The translations under genes were made by a program, and so were the position numbers. 64,000 nucleotides of DNA from Echeneis naucrates (lineage: Eukaryota > Chordata > Actinopteri > Carangiformes > Echeneidae): NCBI RefSeq assembly GCF_900963305.1, contig NC_042524.1:694501-758500 (forward strand), written 5' to 3'. Every line of letters begins with the position of its first letter. Position 1 is the stretch's first letter. Below, piece by piece: positions 52,762 through 64,000 of this stretch. The notes under the pieces are model-generated. The model was not told the origin of the DNA, made no database searches, and saw only the letters and a program-made list of their open reading frames with translations.

Positions 52762-55700
52762 ATGAGCAACAACGAGGTGCACGGCGACGACGTGACTCAG
52801 GTCTGCAAGAAACGGAAGATGAGCGGCGAGACGGAAAACCTGCACACGAACGGCATCCCACTGCACACGCTCAGTCAGGTACGAGTCGCCTGCTGACGTT
52901 CATCAGCGTTATCGGACATTTAAACACAGAGTCACTTTAAATTCTCGTCTTTCTGGAGTTTGATGATCAAATCGGTCATTTGGAAATATTTGGAATTCCA
53001 TCCCGTGCTTTTGTAACCTTCTGTCTGTGATTTCAGTCTTGGCGGGGGGGCATGACAGGAAGTCCTTCCAAGGTTTCTCAGATTAAGAAATCACAGACAG
53101 TTTTCATGCAGATGTATCACAATTTCGTTTCCTTAATTTCACCAAAGAGGAAACTTTCAGTTTTCAGTCCCGTTTAAAGTTCATCAAGTTTAACTACGGA
53201 AGCCTCAGGAGGTCACGTGGGGGTGGAGCCACTGCCTCTGACTGTCAAAACAATGCTGCGAGCTGGAGGTGTCAAACCGACGAGATGGAAACGATCAGCT
53301 GCAGCTCGGAGAACAGTTTCTGAGGGACTTCCTGTGTGCAGACCGGCCCACACTGAGCCCGAATCAGCCCTTTAGCAGATCAGACTCATGATGCAGGAAT
53401 GAAGCCGGCCACACCCCCCGACGCCAGAGCAGGACTGAGCGTGTGCAGACAGGACTCGCAGGGAAAGAGAGGGAATAAAGAAGAGCTAACACATCTGTGG
53501 AAAATTACTGCAACTCCTGAAAGAACAGAAGAAGAGGAGGAGGAAGACAAAGAGCTGGCAGCGTTTGTTTCTGCACTGATCCAGGATCAGGATCATTCTT
53601 TAAGTCAAAGGAGTTATTAAGTGATGAAAATATTTTAGTGATTATTCATAACAGTGGTAATTACAGTGATAACAGTGGAGTCCTGGCAGCCGTGTTGTTC
53701 CACATCAGTCTGAAGATGTTTGGCGTTTCTTTCAGGTCTTTAGGGCATGAGGGGGCGTGGCCTCACTCTGGACGCAGTAAACGTCATTTAAAATGAGTTC
53801 AGCGCAGTAAAAAGCTTAAAGGATGTGCCCCCCCCCCCCCCCCCCCCCCCCCGCAGCATCGAGGCACCAAGTCAAGCTGTGGTGGTCTCAGGTGGTCTTC
53901 TTGGTTTTAATGCCTAAACCAGAACCAGAACCATGAACACACAAAAACACAAAAAGGGAAGACTTTAGAACCTGAACACACACAGACACACACACCTGTG
54001 GATACAGAGGTTCGGAAACCGTACAGGCATTTTCCAGCTCTGGAGGAAGCAGGAAACAGGAAGTGGGAGGTGAATAGTTGCTTCCATCTCCAGAGGCTCA
54101 TAACAGGCAACGCCAGCATCCTGCTCCGCCTCACTCTGATGCTCTCTTCCTATTGGCTCATATAATTTACATCATCGCTGCATCTCACTGAGCTGTTTCT
54201 GTTGTGGATCCAGAAAATGCGACAAAGACATGACAACAATATTAATCTGCAGCTGTGTGTCGGTGATGTCAGACTCAGGTGTGTGTCTGTGCAGGTGCAG
54301 GCGTACCTGCAGCCCTTCCGTCTGTCTGTGGAGAAGCTGCAGGACATCTCGGCCCGGCTCAGGAGGGATCTGATCCGAGGTTTGGGGAAGCACTCACATC
54401 ACCGCGCCGCCGTCAAGATGCTGCCCACCTTCGTCAGGGCCACGCCGGATGGGACGGGTAAGGACCTTCCTGTCGTGGGTTTATTCAATTCAAAGCTTTA
54501 TTGTCCTTGAACAGCGGACAACGACTTGTAGCTTTTTGTCTTCTTCTTCTTCCTTTTATCTGACTCTGACACTCCTGGATGAGCTGATGCGTTCTCTGCT
54601 CCGTTCACAGAGAAAGGTGACTTCCTGGCGTTGGATCTGGGCGGGACAAACTTCCGCGTTCTTCACGTGCGAGTGGTGGAGGAGGAGCAGCGTGTCCTGA
54701 AGATGGACAGTCAGATCTGCGCCATCCCTCAGGACATCATGGTGGGGACCGGAGAGCAGGTGAGACAGGAAGTGCCGAGAAAAACCACCAAAATGGCCTC
54801 TTGAATCATCACCGTGACCTCGCTGTGACATCATTCAACGCAAAGACTTCAATTGTTTCAGTTTATTTTGTCGTGTTTTTTCTAAATCACTTTGTCCAGG
54901 AACATTGAGCTGACAGATTATTCCAAAAGTTGTTGAGTTCTGATTCTGGTCTTTTCCTTACTATCGAGCTCCAGATGTGAGGGGTTAAAACATCTGTGTG
55001 TGTGTGTGTGTGTGTCTGTCCAGCTGTTCGACCACATCGCCGCCTGTTTGAGTGACTTCCTGGAGTCTCAGGAGCTGAAGGGACAGACACTTCCTCTGGG
55101 CTTCACCTTCTCCTTCCCCTGTGAACAGATAGAGATCGACAAGGTGACACACACACACACACACAGACACACAAACACACTCCCGCTCTGCTCAGTTGTG
55201 AATGAAGCATCTCTGTTGTGCGACGTCTCGTCCCTCAGAGCATCCTGATCCGTTGGACTAAAGGCTTCAACTGCTCCGGAGTGGAGGGAAGAGACGTGGT
55301 GCAGCTGCTGAAGGAGGCCATCCATCGGAGGGGGGTCAGTCTGGATCAATAATCATCCAATCAGCAATAAACCGGCAGAACCACGGCTCTGACATTTTAA
55401 AGACTAAAAGATTTGGTGATTCGTCAGAACTATAAGTTTGATTATAAACCGAATAAATATTCAGCCGGGATTTTAGAAAAGCTGTGACAGACCAGAACAG
55501 AACCAGAACAGAACCAGAACAGGACCAGAACAGGACCAGAACAGGACCAGAACAGAACCAGAACAGATCCAGAACAGAACCAGAACAGGACCAGAACAGA
55601 ACCAGAACAGAACCAGAACAGATCCAGAACAGGACCAGAACAGGACCAGAACAGAACCAGAACAGAACCAGAACAGGACCAGAACAGAACCAGAACAGGA

Positions 55701-57847
55701 CCAGAACAGGACCAGAACAGAACCAGAACAGAACCAGAACAGGACCAGAACAGAACCAGAACAGATCCAGAACAGGACCAGAACAGTACCAGAACAGTAC
55801 CAGAACAGAACCAGAACAGGACCAGAACAGGACCAGAACAGAACCAGAACAGAACCAGAACAGAACCAGAACAGAACCAGAACAGGACCAGAACAGGTTA
55901 ATCCTCGGGAGATTAACTGTGCTGCAGTTACAAACTGAACTATTCGGTGAATTAAAACAAATAAACGAAGGTGAATAAAGATAAAGTCAGGCAGCACTTC
56001 TGGAATAGAAATCAGAAATAGAAAATGTAATATTAATAATATGAATTAACCCCCCACAGGACTATGACATCGGCTCCGTTGCCATGGTGAATGACACGGT
56101 GGGCACGATGATGAGCTGTGGATACAGAGACCAGAGCTGTGAGATCGGGATGATCATCGGTGAGAAAAGACACACAACCATCACCTTTAGGCAGGACCAC
56201 AAAAAAATCAACAATCTGGTCATTAAAGTCTCATTAACTTTAAATAAAATGACTCGTCACTGTTAAATCATCTGGCCACGCCCAGTCAGGTAGACGTGGT
56301 GACCTTGGTCTCCTCCTCCTCCTCCTCAGGAACAGGAACCAACGCGTGCTACATGGAGGAGATGAAGAACGTGAAGCGGGTGGAGGGCGAAGACGGGAGG
56401 ATGTGCATCAACACTGAGTGGGGGGGCTTCGGAGACGACGGCTCCTTGAAGGACATCCAGACAGAGTTTGACCTCATCGTGGACAAGCTGTCCATCAACC
56501 CCGGCGTCCACACGTAAGTCCATCAGTCCGCAGTTCTCATACAAATGATTCATATTTTATTTCTATACGTTTATGAATTTGGCCTCATGTCTGCATGTTG
56601 ACGTTCGACGTCCGTCCGGTCTTCCTCGCTCTCGGTTTCTCCTGCAGCTTCGAGAAGATGATCAGCGGCATGTACTTGGGAGAAATCGTTCGCTTGCTGC
56701 TGGTGAGGATGGCGGAGGACAAGCTGCTGTTTGGCGGGCAGTTGTCCGACGCTCTGAAGACGGAGGGAAGTTTCGAGACAAAGTTCATCTCTGAGATTGA
56801 AGAGTGAGTGTGAAGCTGTGGTGTCATTCAGGCTTTAAAAACTGAACACACTGAGTTCAGGTTTTTGAAGGTCTGTATCTTCAGCTGAGCTTTTATCGGT
56901 GAATTCTGGTTCTGTAGACTTCAGTAACACCTGCTGAGGCTCTTTCAGCCCTGACTGGTCCTTCATTTCATCACTTCCTGTTTGTCTCAGGGGGGACGCC
57001 GGTCTGGAGAACGGTAAGAACATTCTGACTGCATTGGGCCTGAAATGGGACTTGAATGACGTCCGTATCGTCCGTCTGGTCTGCGACACCATCTCCTCAC
57101 GCTCTGCCCGCCTCTGCGCCGCTGCCCTGAAAACCATCGCCAACCGAATCCGCATCAACCGTGGGCTGGACCATCTGAAGACCACCGTGGGGGTGGACGG
57201 GACCGTCTACAGAAAACACCCCAAGTACGAGGGAGCGACAGGGAGTTTAATGTGTTTAATCAGTTTGACCTTCGCACATTTATCAGCACTGAAAAAAGCC
57301 AAAGCGTCTTTGAGCGGCAGATCGGAGGATTTATTTGTTTTTAAAGTACATTTGAGGCAGAATGAAATCATATCAGCCGAGATGGCACTGGGTTCAACAC
57401 ATTAACACACTTCCTGCCTTTGTGAGGAGAGCGGCCTGCTGAGACAATTAAAGCCCAGCACTTCTCTCCCTGAAACCAAGGCAGACAGATTTAATGACCG
57501 TTTCTGCTTCAATTCATCAGACGGGATTTTGTTTTTGAAACAGACTGCTGTCAGTCAAACCTAGACACGCCCCTTCGAGCTGCTGTCAATCAAACACATC
57601 TCATATCTAACATTTCTGTTTCCTGTCCGTCTCTCTGTCCTCCTGCAGTTTCAGTCAGGAGCTCCAGGACACCGTCCGTCTCCTCGCCCCAAAGTGCACC
57701 ATCAACTTCCTGGTGTCAGAGGACGGAAGCGGGAAGGGTGCTGCCATGGTAACGGCTGTGGCCCAGCGCCTGGCTCTCCAGTCCAGGCTGCTGGAGGACA
57801 GTGACGGTGAGGACGAGGAGGTGGAGGACGAGGACGATGATAAATGA
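52762..57847 (+). CDS. Single-domain hexokinase, HK3-like
   Basis: Ten coding exons: 52762-52878, 54295-54457, 54611-54759, 55024-55143, 55239-55334, 56060-56159, 56330-56513, 56648-56803, 56991-57224 and 57649-57847 (505 aa). Hexokinases move phosphate from ATP to glucose. Seen: a 39-residue N-terminal exon of unknown kind with [17 protein letters not shown], the phosphate loop [22 protein letters not shown], the glucose-binding WTKGF, catalytic Asp in [13 protein letters not shown] (about residue 227), [33 protein letters not shown] and [10 protein letters not shown]. There is one catalytic domain only, whereas HK1-3 and HKDC1 have two; glucokinase (465 aa) is also single. The words match the C-terminal half of HK3 best, and UIMC1 neighbours HK3 in human. 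The tail ends in 15 mostly acidic residues. The start codon directly follows a CAG acceptor. Glucokinase-like naming is the alternative. Confidence 0.9.
53828..53852. repeat. (C)25 homopolymer in hexokinase intron 1
   Basis: Twenty-five C in a row, a likely G-quadruplex former on the other strand and a likely site of sequencing error. Confidence 0.85.
55147..55177. repeat. (CA)n microsatellite in hexokinase intron 4
   Basis: CA run four bases after the donor of the exon at 55024-55143. A TG run lies just before that exon (54994-55014), so the small exon is flanked by complementary TG and CA runs. Confidence 0.85.
55489..55896. repeat. 11-bp minisatellite, about 37 copies
   Basis: Tandem 11-mers of the form CCAGAACAGRA, with GGA, GAA, GAT and GTA variants, in the hexokinase intron between the exons at 55239-55334 and 56060-56159. 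Because 11 is not a multiple of 3, long open frames appear on both strands (Gln-Asn-Arg and Val-Leu-Phe types). These are artefacts. Confidence 0.92.
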
Positions 57848-58300
57848 GAGAAGAAGATCTAGAAAGTTTGAAACATTTTATTTTTAAAGTTGGAGTATTT
57901 TCATACGGATACGACTGTTAATGCTCACATTCTGTTTTTTAAACTGTTTTAACACTTTATTCAAAAGCCACGTTCACTTTGTAAGTCAAGTTTTTAATGA
58001 AATTAAACATTAAGACAGAAAGTATCCACAATTAATATGAATCTTAACCAACATTAAAATTCTGCCAACTGCATCAATCAGTACTTCAATTCAATTGAAC
58101 TTTAACTCATAAAACGGATCAATTACAAACAGGATGACACTCAGAGAAAAGACATATTATTGGATTGCAGTTAATGATGCTTTATTGTGTTTTATACATT
58201 AATCTGAATTAAAATAATTTTAATTGGGTTTAGTAGATTGTTGCTTTTAAAGTTGTGTACTTTCAGTTCACTGAAGTTTTCTGATCTGTTATATATTTAT

Positions 58301-58306
58301 AATAAA
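58301..58306 (+). terminator. Candidate polyadenylation signal for the hexokinase
   Basis: AATAAA about 450 bases past the stop codon. Another lies near 58325. An ATTAAA variant lies near 58003. Confidence 0.35.
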
Positions 58307-58329
58307 TTCAGACATTTGCCTGAAATAAA

Positions 58330-61300
58330 ATTAATATTTTATCAACATGTTTTATTTCATATGTCACACTTTGAACGTCAAACTTTATTGGCAGTGTACT
58401 TGATCTAGTTTTACTTAAAGGGCCAGTGTGCAGACATTAGGACCCCTCCCCCACCAACCCATATTTCTACAGGAGCCCAGAAAGGACAAAAGATAACTAG
58501 AAAGCTTCTGTAGATTCAGGAGTGGGTGATTTTATCTGGTTGCAATTTCACCAAACTCACCACAAGATGTCACCAAAGTCTTTAGATTGAATATTGAAGT
58601 CGTAGCTCTGAATATTTTTCCCACCACTGATGAAATACTGTAATTCCTTTTTCTGATTACCTTGCCTTACCTTGCTCACATGATTCGTAGCCTCAGATGA
58701 ACATACATCGTAGCTGAAGTGAACATTTTTCAGATTTTCAGAAACGCAGATGACAGAGTTTAATTAAATGAAGCAAAGATTCCCCAGCAGGACATGAACG
58801 CATCATAAAACTCTCATCACTGATCAATAATCAGTGATGTCACTGATCGGTATGTCAGACAACATTTCTGAGGCTCAAGTTCTAAATGGAGCATCACCTA
58901 AAAAGTGAACAGGCGTGTTTTCCCATAGACTTCAATATAGGGGAGGAGGAGGGACATAGGCCCCCTGATTGGACGGTTTCTTCACTGCAGTCTCTCCTTT
59001 TTCACGCCTCCATGCTGCTCGCTCATTGGTGCTGAGCTGCGACGGGATTGGACAGAAATAAGAAGATGGAGAAGGGAGGTCTGTGCACAGTCCTGGCAGA
59101 TATCAGAATCACGCTGCAGTCCGTCCTCTGCGTTTGAACAATTAAGCTCACAAATGACTGATGAGCTTTGAGCTTCATAATCCAAAATCTCTTTGGAGTG
59201 TTGAAGTTCGTCCCAAATCTTTAAGGTGTGGGAGAAAAAAGGCTCATTTTATTTTAAAGAACAGAAGAATCAGAAACAGAAATAGTTTTATGGGAATGAA
59301 TGTGTAAACCATGAAGCTGTCCGTTGGCCTTTTGTCTGAGCAGCCTGGCTCCTGACTCTGGACCCGTAAAGGTCCTGGATGGAGTGACCTTCTCTCTGGA
59401 TGCTGCACCACAGAGGGTTGTTTCCATATGAAAGAAACTTCAGTCAGCCAATCAGAAGAGAGCTTCTGATCCTCCATGATGAATTCCTGACATAAAAACT
59501 TATTTTGGGCATAATAAATATTTTAATTCTCTCCAGCTCACTCAGATAAAAGACCCAGATCTTTATTTCTAATTCATTCATTGTGTCAAGTTGCCGTCGC
59601 TGAATCTCAACACTTCCTCCATTTGTTTCACATTAAAAGTGGTTAAAGATCCTTTGCTTCCCCTTAAAGGCTTTTATTGTGAAAGCATGTTTGATGACTC
59701 AGCACAAATGATCTACCAGAAGAAGAAGTTTTGCTTTGAGTAGTTTAATTTATTTCACAGATGGTGTTTAATGTCTGACTCACTGAGTTCTGATGATTAA
59801 AGGTAGAATGAAAAACTCTATTATAATTTAATAAAGTGAATAATTATCCTGCATCAAACAGGAGCTGCTGCAGAAGTTCATGAATCTTATCATCTTTTCC
59901 CTCGGTCAGCCGGAGCTCCACCTTCAGACCAGCTGACGGCACTCGCTCTGTTTCCCACCAATCTGTTTATTCTGACCTTCACAGTTCACACAATCAAAAC
60001 AGACCTGAGCCGTGAAACAAAGAGATCACACGAGTCTGGACTCATTTCGGGGGACTCTCTGAGCCGAGGCCTGCCTCTACATGAATGACATGCTGGAGCC
60101 TCGTGGAGGGAGGGAGGGAGCTCAGTTCAACTTCGTGGATGTTCCTCCCCCACCGGAGAAAAGTGGAAACAGCACCTTCTGCCCGTCAGTCTCACTGATG
60201 CAGCTCGCTCATCACAAACATCCTCACACACACCAGCATCTGTGGCCTCGGTGTGCTCCAGGTTCTTCCTGTGTGATGTTTCTTCTGAGTCTAATTGTTA
60301 TAGTTAACATGAGAAAACTGAGAACCCATCAGAAAATCATTTTAAAACTTTTGGACTCAGTTGTCTGCTTCCCTTTTTCTAGTTTTTATAAAAATATCAG
60401 ATCTTCTGATGAGTCAGTCTACAAACACTGACTGGGACTTTTTATTCATCGCTGACAAAGTTGACATGACGGATTGACTTCAACTGTTTCGACACTAAAT
60501 TTTGGTTGTTTTAGAAAGAAGCTGAAACTCAAAAACATGAACACTTCCTCTAAAATCAGACTTTTGCTGTCACAAAAGAGGATGGACGACATCTTAAAGA
60601 AGTCAGATATTAAAACCTGCTGACTTTCAAACATCGTCTCAGCTCGAAGTTTGAGACTCTGTGTTGTGAGTTTTTCAGCATCAACACTGCAGAGAAACTA
60701 CAAAATGAGCCAGCGTTAAGATCTAATGAGATATCAGAGGTCACATCAGACCCTTCTGGGTAAAACTGTTTCCTTGTTCCCACCGCTGCTTAAATATAGA
60801 AACTGTTGATGGAACTTGGAATCAGCACAGACAGAAAGAATTCGTTTGTGATGTCAAAACATGATTCACTCTGATGTACTTTTCCATTTGATGTCGCTAA
60901 AATTGTTCATTTCATTATGAACTGTATCCAGAACGTCTCGCTGTCATGAAGTGATTTTAAAGTGCACTGAAAATTACACTCATTTATTTCTGAATTTGAA
61001 ATTCCTTGTTTGCTTTGCAATGAGGAGTTATTATATTAAGTAGAATTACTGTTGTGTGTTTTTATTGGGAAGAGAGACTCCAGACCAGGACTGAATGTTA
61101 TGATGGTGGTCCAGGTCCAGACTCGACCAAATATCTATAAAGGTTTCACGAAGGGTCCAGCTGATTTGGAGCCTAAAATCTCTCTTTTCTTTTTTGTGTA
61201 ATATTCAAAAGCAGAAACCGAGGAGTGATGTAGAGATGTTAGCTCGACCAATCAGAAAAAGAGATCAGGTGATGTCATCAGATCACACACCACCATTTCC

Positions 61301-63130
61301 TTTTTCAGCTGACATTTCTCGGTGAGCAACTTTGACGAGCAAAAAGAAACTGAAAGCATTTTTTATGTTTGCTTGTTTGTTGTGGGTCTAATTCGATTCT
61401 GTCTGCTGGTTGTGCTGACTGTTGTTGTTCAGTTCTAATTCTTTATTATTCAATTCAGTTTTTCATAAATCGAATAAATTGGATCTTATCGTTGCATCAA
61501 CCGCCAGTTCGTGTCACAACTCAGTTGTGTGGCAGGTTGTGACAATAGAACTCTTTGTGTTTGACATGAACTCACATAATCTCTGATTGTGTAGTCGCTG
61601 CTCAGGTGGGTTCTTCTGTTGGGACAAACATGGAGACTAAGTGAGCTCCTGATCTTCAAACACAAAGTGTGATCACCATCATGTTCATAAAAAAACACAT
61701 ATCCACTAAATATGACAAAAATCTGGAATTGAAACAAATTATTTTTCAGTTTTGTTGAAAATACTGAGTTAAACTGACTGAATCATCAGTTATTGGACTA
61801 AACTAAAAGTACACTCAGCTGACTAATTTACACTTTTAGACTTTAAGATAAAACTTTGTTTTTTACTTCTTGAATTGAAAATTCAACTTTCTAATGTGTT
61901 GTGTTCTATATGAATTTTATAAATTACACATAATTTTGTTTGTGTTTGATTAACATAAAAATAAACTTTCAGCATCCTGGTAATTTACAATAACAGACAA
62001 TAACAGAAAATCTTGAGGTGGTTTCCTTCTCTGCTGCTAACATTAATCATTCAGTGATTACAGTGATGTGAAAAATATGTTTTCAAAGCCAGATTCCTGT
62101 TTCTGGAAAACATCTGTCCCACAAATATATCAGTTCTCCTGCGAATACATCACATTTAAAGCAAAATGAGCTTGGCTCACTTCTCTTTGTCTTAATTGAC
62201 TTAAAAGGATCAGGTATAATTTTCCTTCATGGGGGCCATAAAGGCCATATTATCTATGATAGGAACTAACTAGTACTGTCCTTTTTCAGGTCCAGATTTC
62301 CAGTTTCTGCTCCTTTTAAGTGTAGAAAATGTGAATAAATAAATGATAACATGTTATCGTGGGATTTGGAAATGTTTGAATGATTCCCAGAGTCAAATGA
62401 ACTCTAACTCAAACTTATTTCAACTTTTACTGGAGTAAAACAACTGAACTCTTCGGCCAGCACCAAGCTACCTGCACAAAAACTCTAAAACTCTGCACAC
62501 ATCCACATTCGTTCAGACAAGTTGTTTCAGTTCTGTTTGGTTTCGTAACGATAAAGATCATAGAAAATATGCACAGAAAATGAGTATTTTGTGGGATAAA
62601 ACAAACTTGAATGGAATTCAACTACAATATAGAGTAGTCAACATTTAGCTGCAATATTAAAGTTGCACCAATCTCAGAATATCATGCATTGTTCAGAAAC
62701 CTTTTTCTTTTGTGTTTTGATCGATCCAAAGCAGTTCATTCATGCTCATATTTTTCATCACTTCTTCATAGTTTTGAAGTACAACTTGTCCCTTTCAGTG
62801 TTTCCATTCTTCACGTACTTCCGTTTATTTAGCTGCATGTTTCAGGTACTTTGCAGATTCAGACTCATCATTAAAGCACATTTTTATGTTCTGCATCATA
62901 TCAGGTTAAAATGAGCGTCAGCAGTTTATAAAATAATCACATTAAGCTCCACCTTCACATTTAAAGCGGTACAAACACATTCAGACAGAAACGTTTCTGT
63001 GTTTGTTTCTTCTCGTTGTGTACGTGAACCTCCAGTCTTTCCTGGATGTTTGCAGGACAGAAGCAGCGGAGCTGAAATTGTTCGGAGTTCACACAAACCA
63101 ACAATAAAACTTTCTTCTTCGCTCCGGGCT
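58330..63130. other. 4.8-kb stretch without a recognisable gene
   Basis: No exon chain, RNA gene or strong repeat array is visible. A block at about 58420-58620 starting TTAAAGGGCCAGTGTGCAGA resembles a common fish dispersed repeat. A copy of the CCCATAGACTTCAAT motif lies at 58923-58937. The open frames are short and lack family features. Confidence 0.5.
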
Positions 63131-63269
63131 AAGCCCCGCCCTCCTCGTGTTACGTCGGAGGCGGAAGTACGTCACCGTCCCGGAGCTAAAGATGCTCCAA
63201 CTGCCGTTTGTCGGTGACTTTCTCGTTAAGTTGGACTGAGGAGGAAACTTTGGCCACACCTAGATCCGT

Positions 63270-63322
63270 CCGGTGTCCGCTCCGGTGTCCGCTCCGGTGC
63301 CCGCTCCGGTGCCCGCTCCGAC
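63270..63322. repeat. Short 12-bp tandem repeat in the first exon
   Basis: Four tandem copies of the type CCGGTGTCCGCT / CCGGTGCCCGCT inside the probable 5' UTR of the last gene. Confidence 0.8.
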
Positions 63323-63435
63323 GGCCGGAGGACGGCTTCAGCCCGTTTGAGCCTATCTGCCCGTCCGTTTGTGTGTCGGAGAGTCCCGGCGGTGTAACCG
63401 GAGAGGGGCCTCACAGAGGGAATGCAGGGACCGCA

Positions 63436-63456
63436 ATGGAGCACAATGAGATCCAG
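63436..63456 (+). CDS. Possible first coding exon of an unidentified gene (partial)
   Basis: ATG at 63436 opens a seven-codon exon (MEHNEIQ) that runs into the donor CAG|GTAAAT. The product could not be recognised from seven residues and the rest lies outside the window. The ATG could also belong to an upstream ORF in a 5' UTR exon. Confidence 0.35.
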
Positions 63457-64000
63457 GTAAATCACGGTGAAGCCGCTCACTCACGCCGCGTCCCTTCGCT
63501 CCGAGGCGGCCGGGCTGCGGGACCTGTTGACGGGGGAATGTTCCGACCGTGTGCCGCCTCGAACCGGAGCCGGACTCCGGCGGGTTGTTTCATTCCAGTT
63601 TGACCGTTGTCGTATTGATTGCCCCCCCTTCCTACCCCCTCCTCCTCCGCCTCCCCGGACCGACCGAAGCCCCGAAGCCCGGAGAGTTAGCTCCCACTGC
63701 GGACACAACTTTTATCGACCCCCGGCCTCAACTTTCCCTCCGGCCGCTGTCCGCCTCCCTTTCTGCGGACATGAAACCGCAGATATTCCGTATTTTTCTG
63801 CCTTTGTTGCAGTTGTTGTTGTTGTTGTTGTTGTTGGGGGTTATTTTTATTTTTATTTTTTAGGAGGGGGGTCGGCGGTGACACCGAGCCGTCGCCTCCG
63901 TCGTCGGTGGCTGAATTCCGGTGTGATATTTGTGATATTGTCGGTTGTTGTTAATCATTAATTTTCTTTGTGTGTCGTGTCGACGGTTCTTCCTCAGATT

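Larger units (their letters stand above)
63140..63456 (+). promoter_or_regulatory. CpG-rich promoter and first exon of a gene leaving the window
   Basis: CpG density rises sharply from 63.1 kb. GGCGGAAGTACGTCACCG near 63160 joins an ETS core (CGGAAGT) with a CRE-like TACGTCA. The likely first exon ends at GAGATCCAG|GTAAATC (63456). No TATA box is seen. Confidence 0.6.

Noticed and set aside
55473-55997. Open frames of 174 and 164 residues on both strands
   Set aside because: Both come from the 11-bp minisatellite inside a hexokinase intron.
63208-63961. Long frames (131 and 164 residues) in the last CpG block
   Set aside because: They run across the likely first-exon donor into the intron and consist of low-complexity Pro/Arg/Val runs.

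Overview
The window looks like a piece of a ray-finned (teleost) fish chromosome. The evidence is short introns with GT-AG borders, many long (CA)n runs, CpG-rich first exons, dispersed tRNA genes, fish-type LINE tails, and four complete protein genes whose spliced products match vertebrate families from end to end. No bacterial, phage or CRISPR feature is present. Gene models were built by hand from splice sites and reading phase. Every listed coding exon joins its neighbour in phase.

Layout. From 1 to 11.5 kb I see no gene, only simple repeats, dispersed repeats and a 1.27-kb almost pure purine tract (9.3-10.57 kb). From 11.5 to 15.9 kb lies nipal4 (minus strand, 10 coding exons, 416 aa), with a 21/22-bp minisatellite directly past its stop codon. 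From 16.5 to 17.4 kb is a cluster of three tRNA-Val genes and one tRNA-Asp gene. From 18.5 to 22.2 kb lies ncf1 (p47phox, plus strand, 11 exons, 412 aa), with paired PU.1-type sites upstream. From 23.3 to 24.5 kb are tRNA-Trp, tRNA-Glu and 0.6 kb of degenerate telomere-like repeat. From 25.8 to 38.3 kb lies st6gal1 (plus strand): a CpG-rich 5' non-coding exon, an 8-kb intron holding a broken Ty3/Gypsy-type LTR element, and seven coding exons (491 aa). At 41.7-42.1 kb is an inverted pair of tRNA-Asp genes. From 42.3 to 49.6 kb lies uimc1 (RAP80, plus strand, 21 coding exons, 970 aa). From 51.3 to 57.85 kb lies a single-domain 505-aa hexokinase closest to the C-terminal half of HK3. From 58 to 63.1 kb I see no gene. 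A new CpG-rich promoter and first exon start at 63.1-63.5 kb and run off the window.

The genes do not form one pathway. nipal4 is a magnesium-transporter-family membrane protein, ncf1 organises the phagocyte NADPH oxidase, st6gal1 adds sialic acid in the Golgi, uimc1 reads ubiquitin chains at DNA breaks, and the hexokinase phosphorylates glucose. The uimc1-hexokinase order matches the human 5q35 neighbourhood of UIMC1 and HK3.

I found no convincing wholly new multi-gene system. The best leads are the one-domain HK3-type hexokinase with an acidic tail, a lineage-specific SP-V/T-F repeat exon and a C-terminal SUMO-binding-like motif in RAP80, a changed lipid-binding arginine in p47phox, the E-box-bearing minisatellite in the nipal4 3' region, and a dispersed 0.2-kb repeat family with at least six copies.
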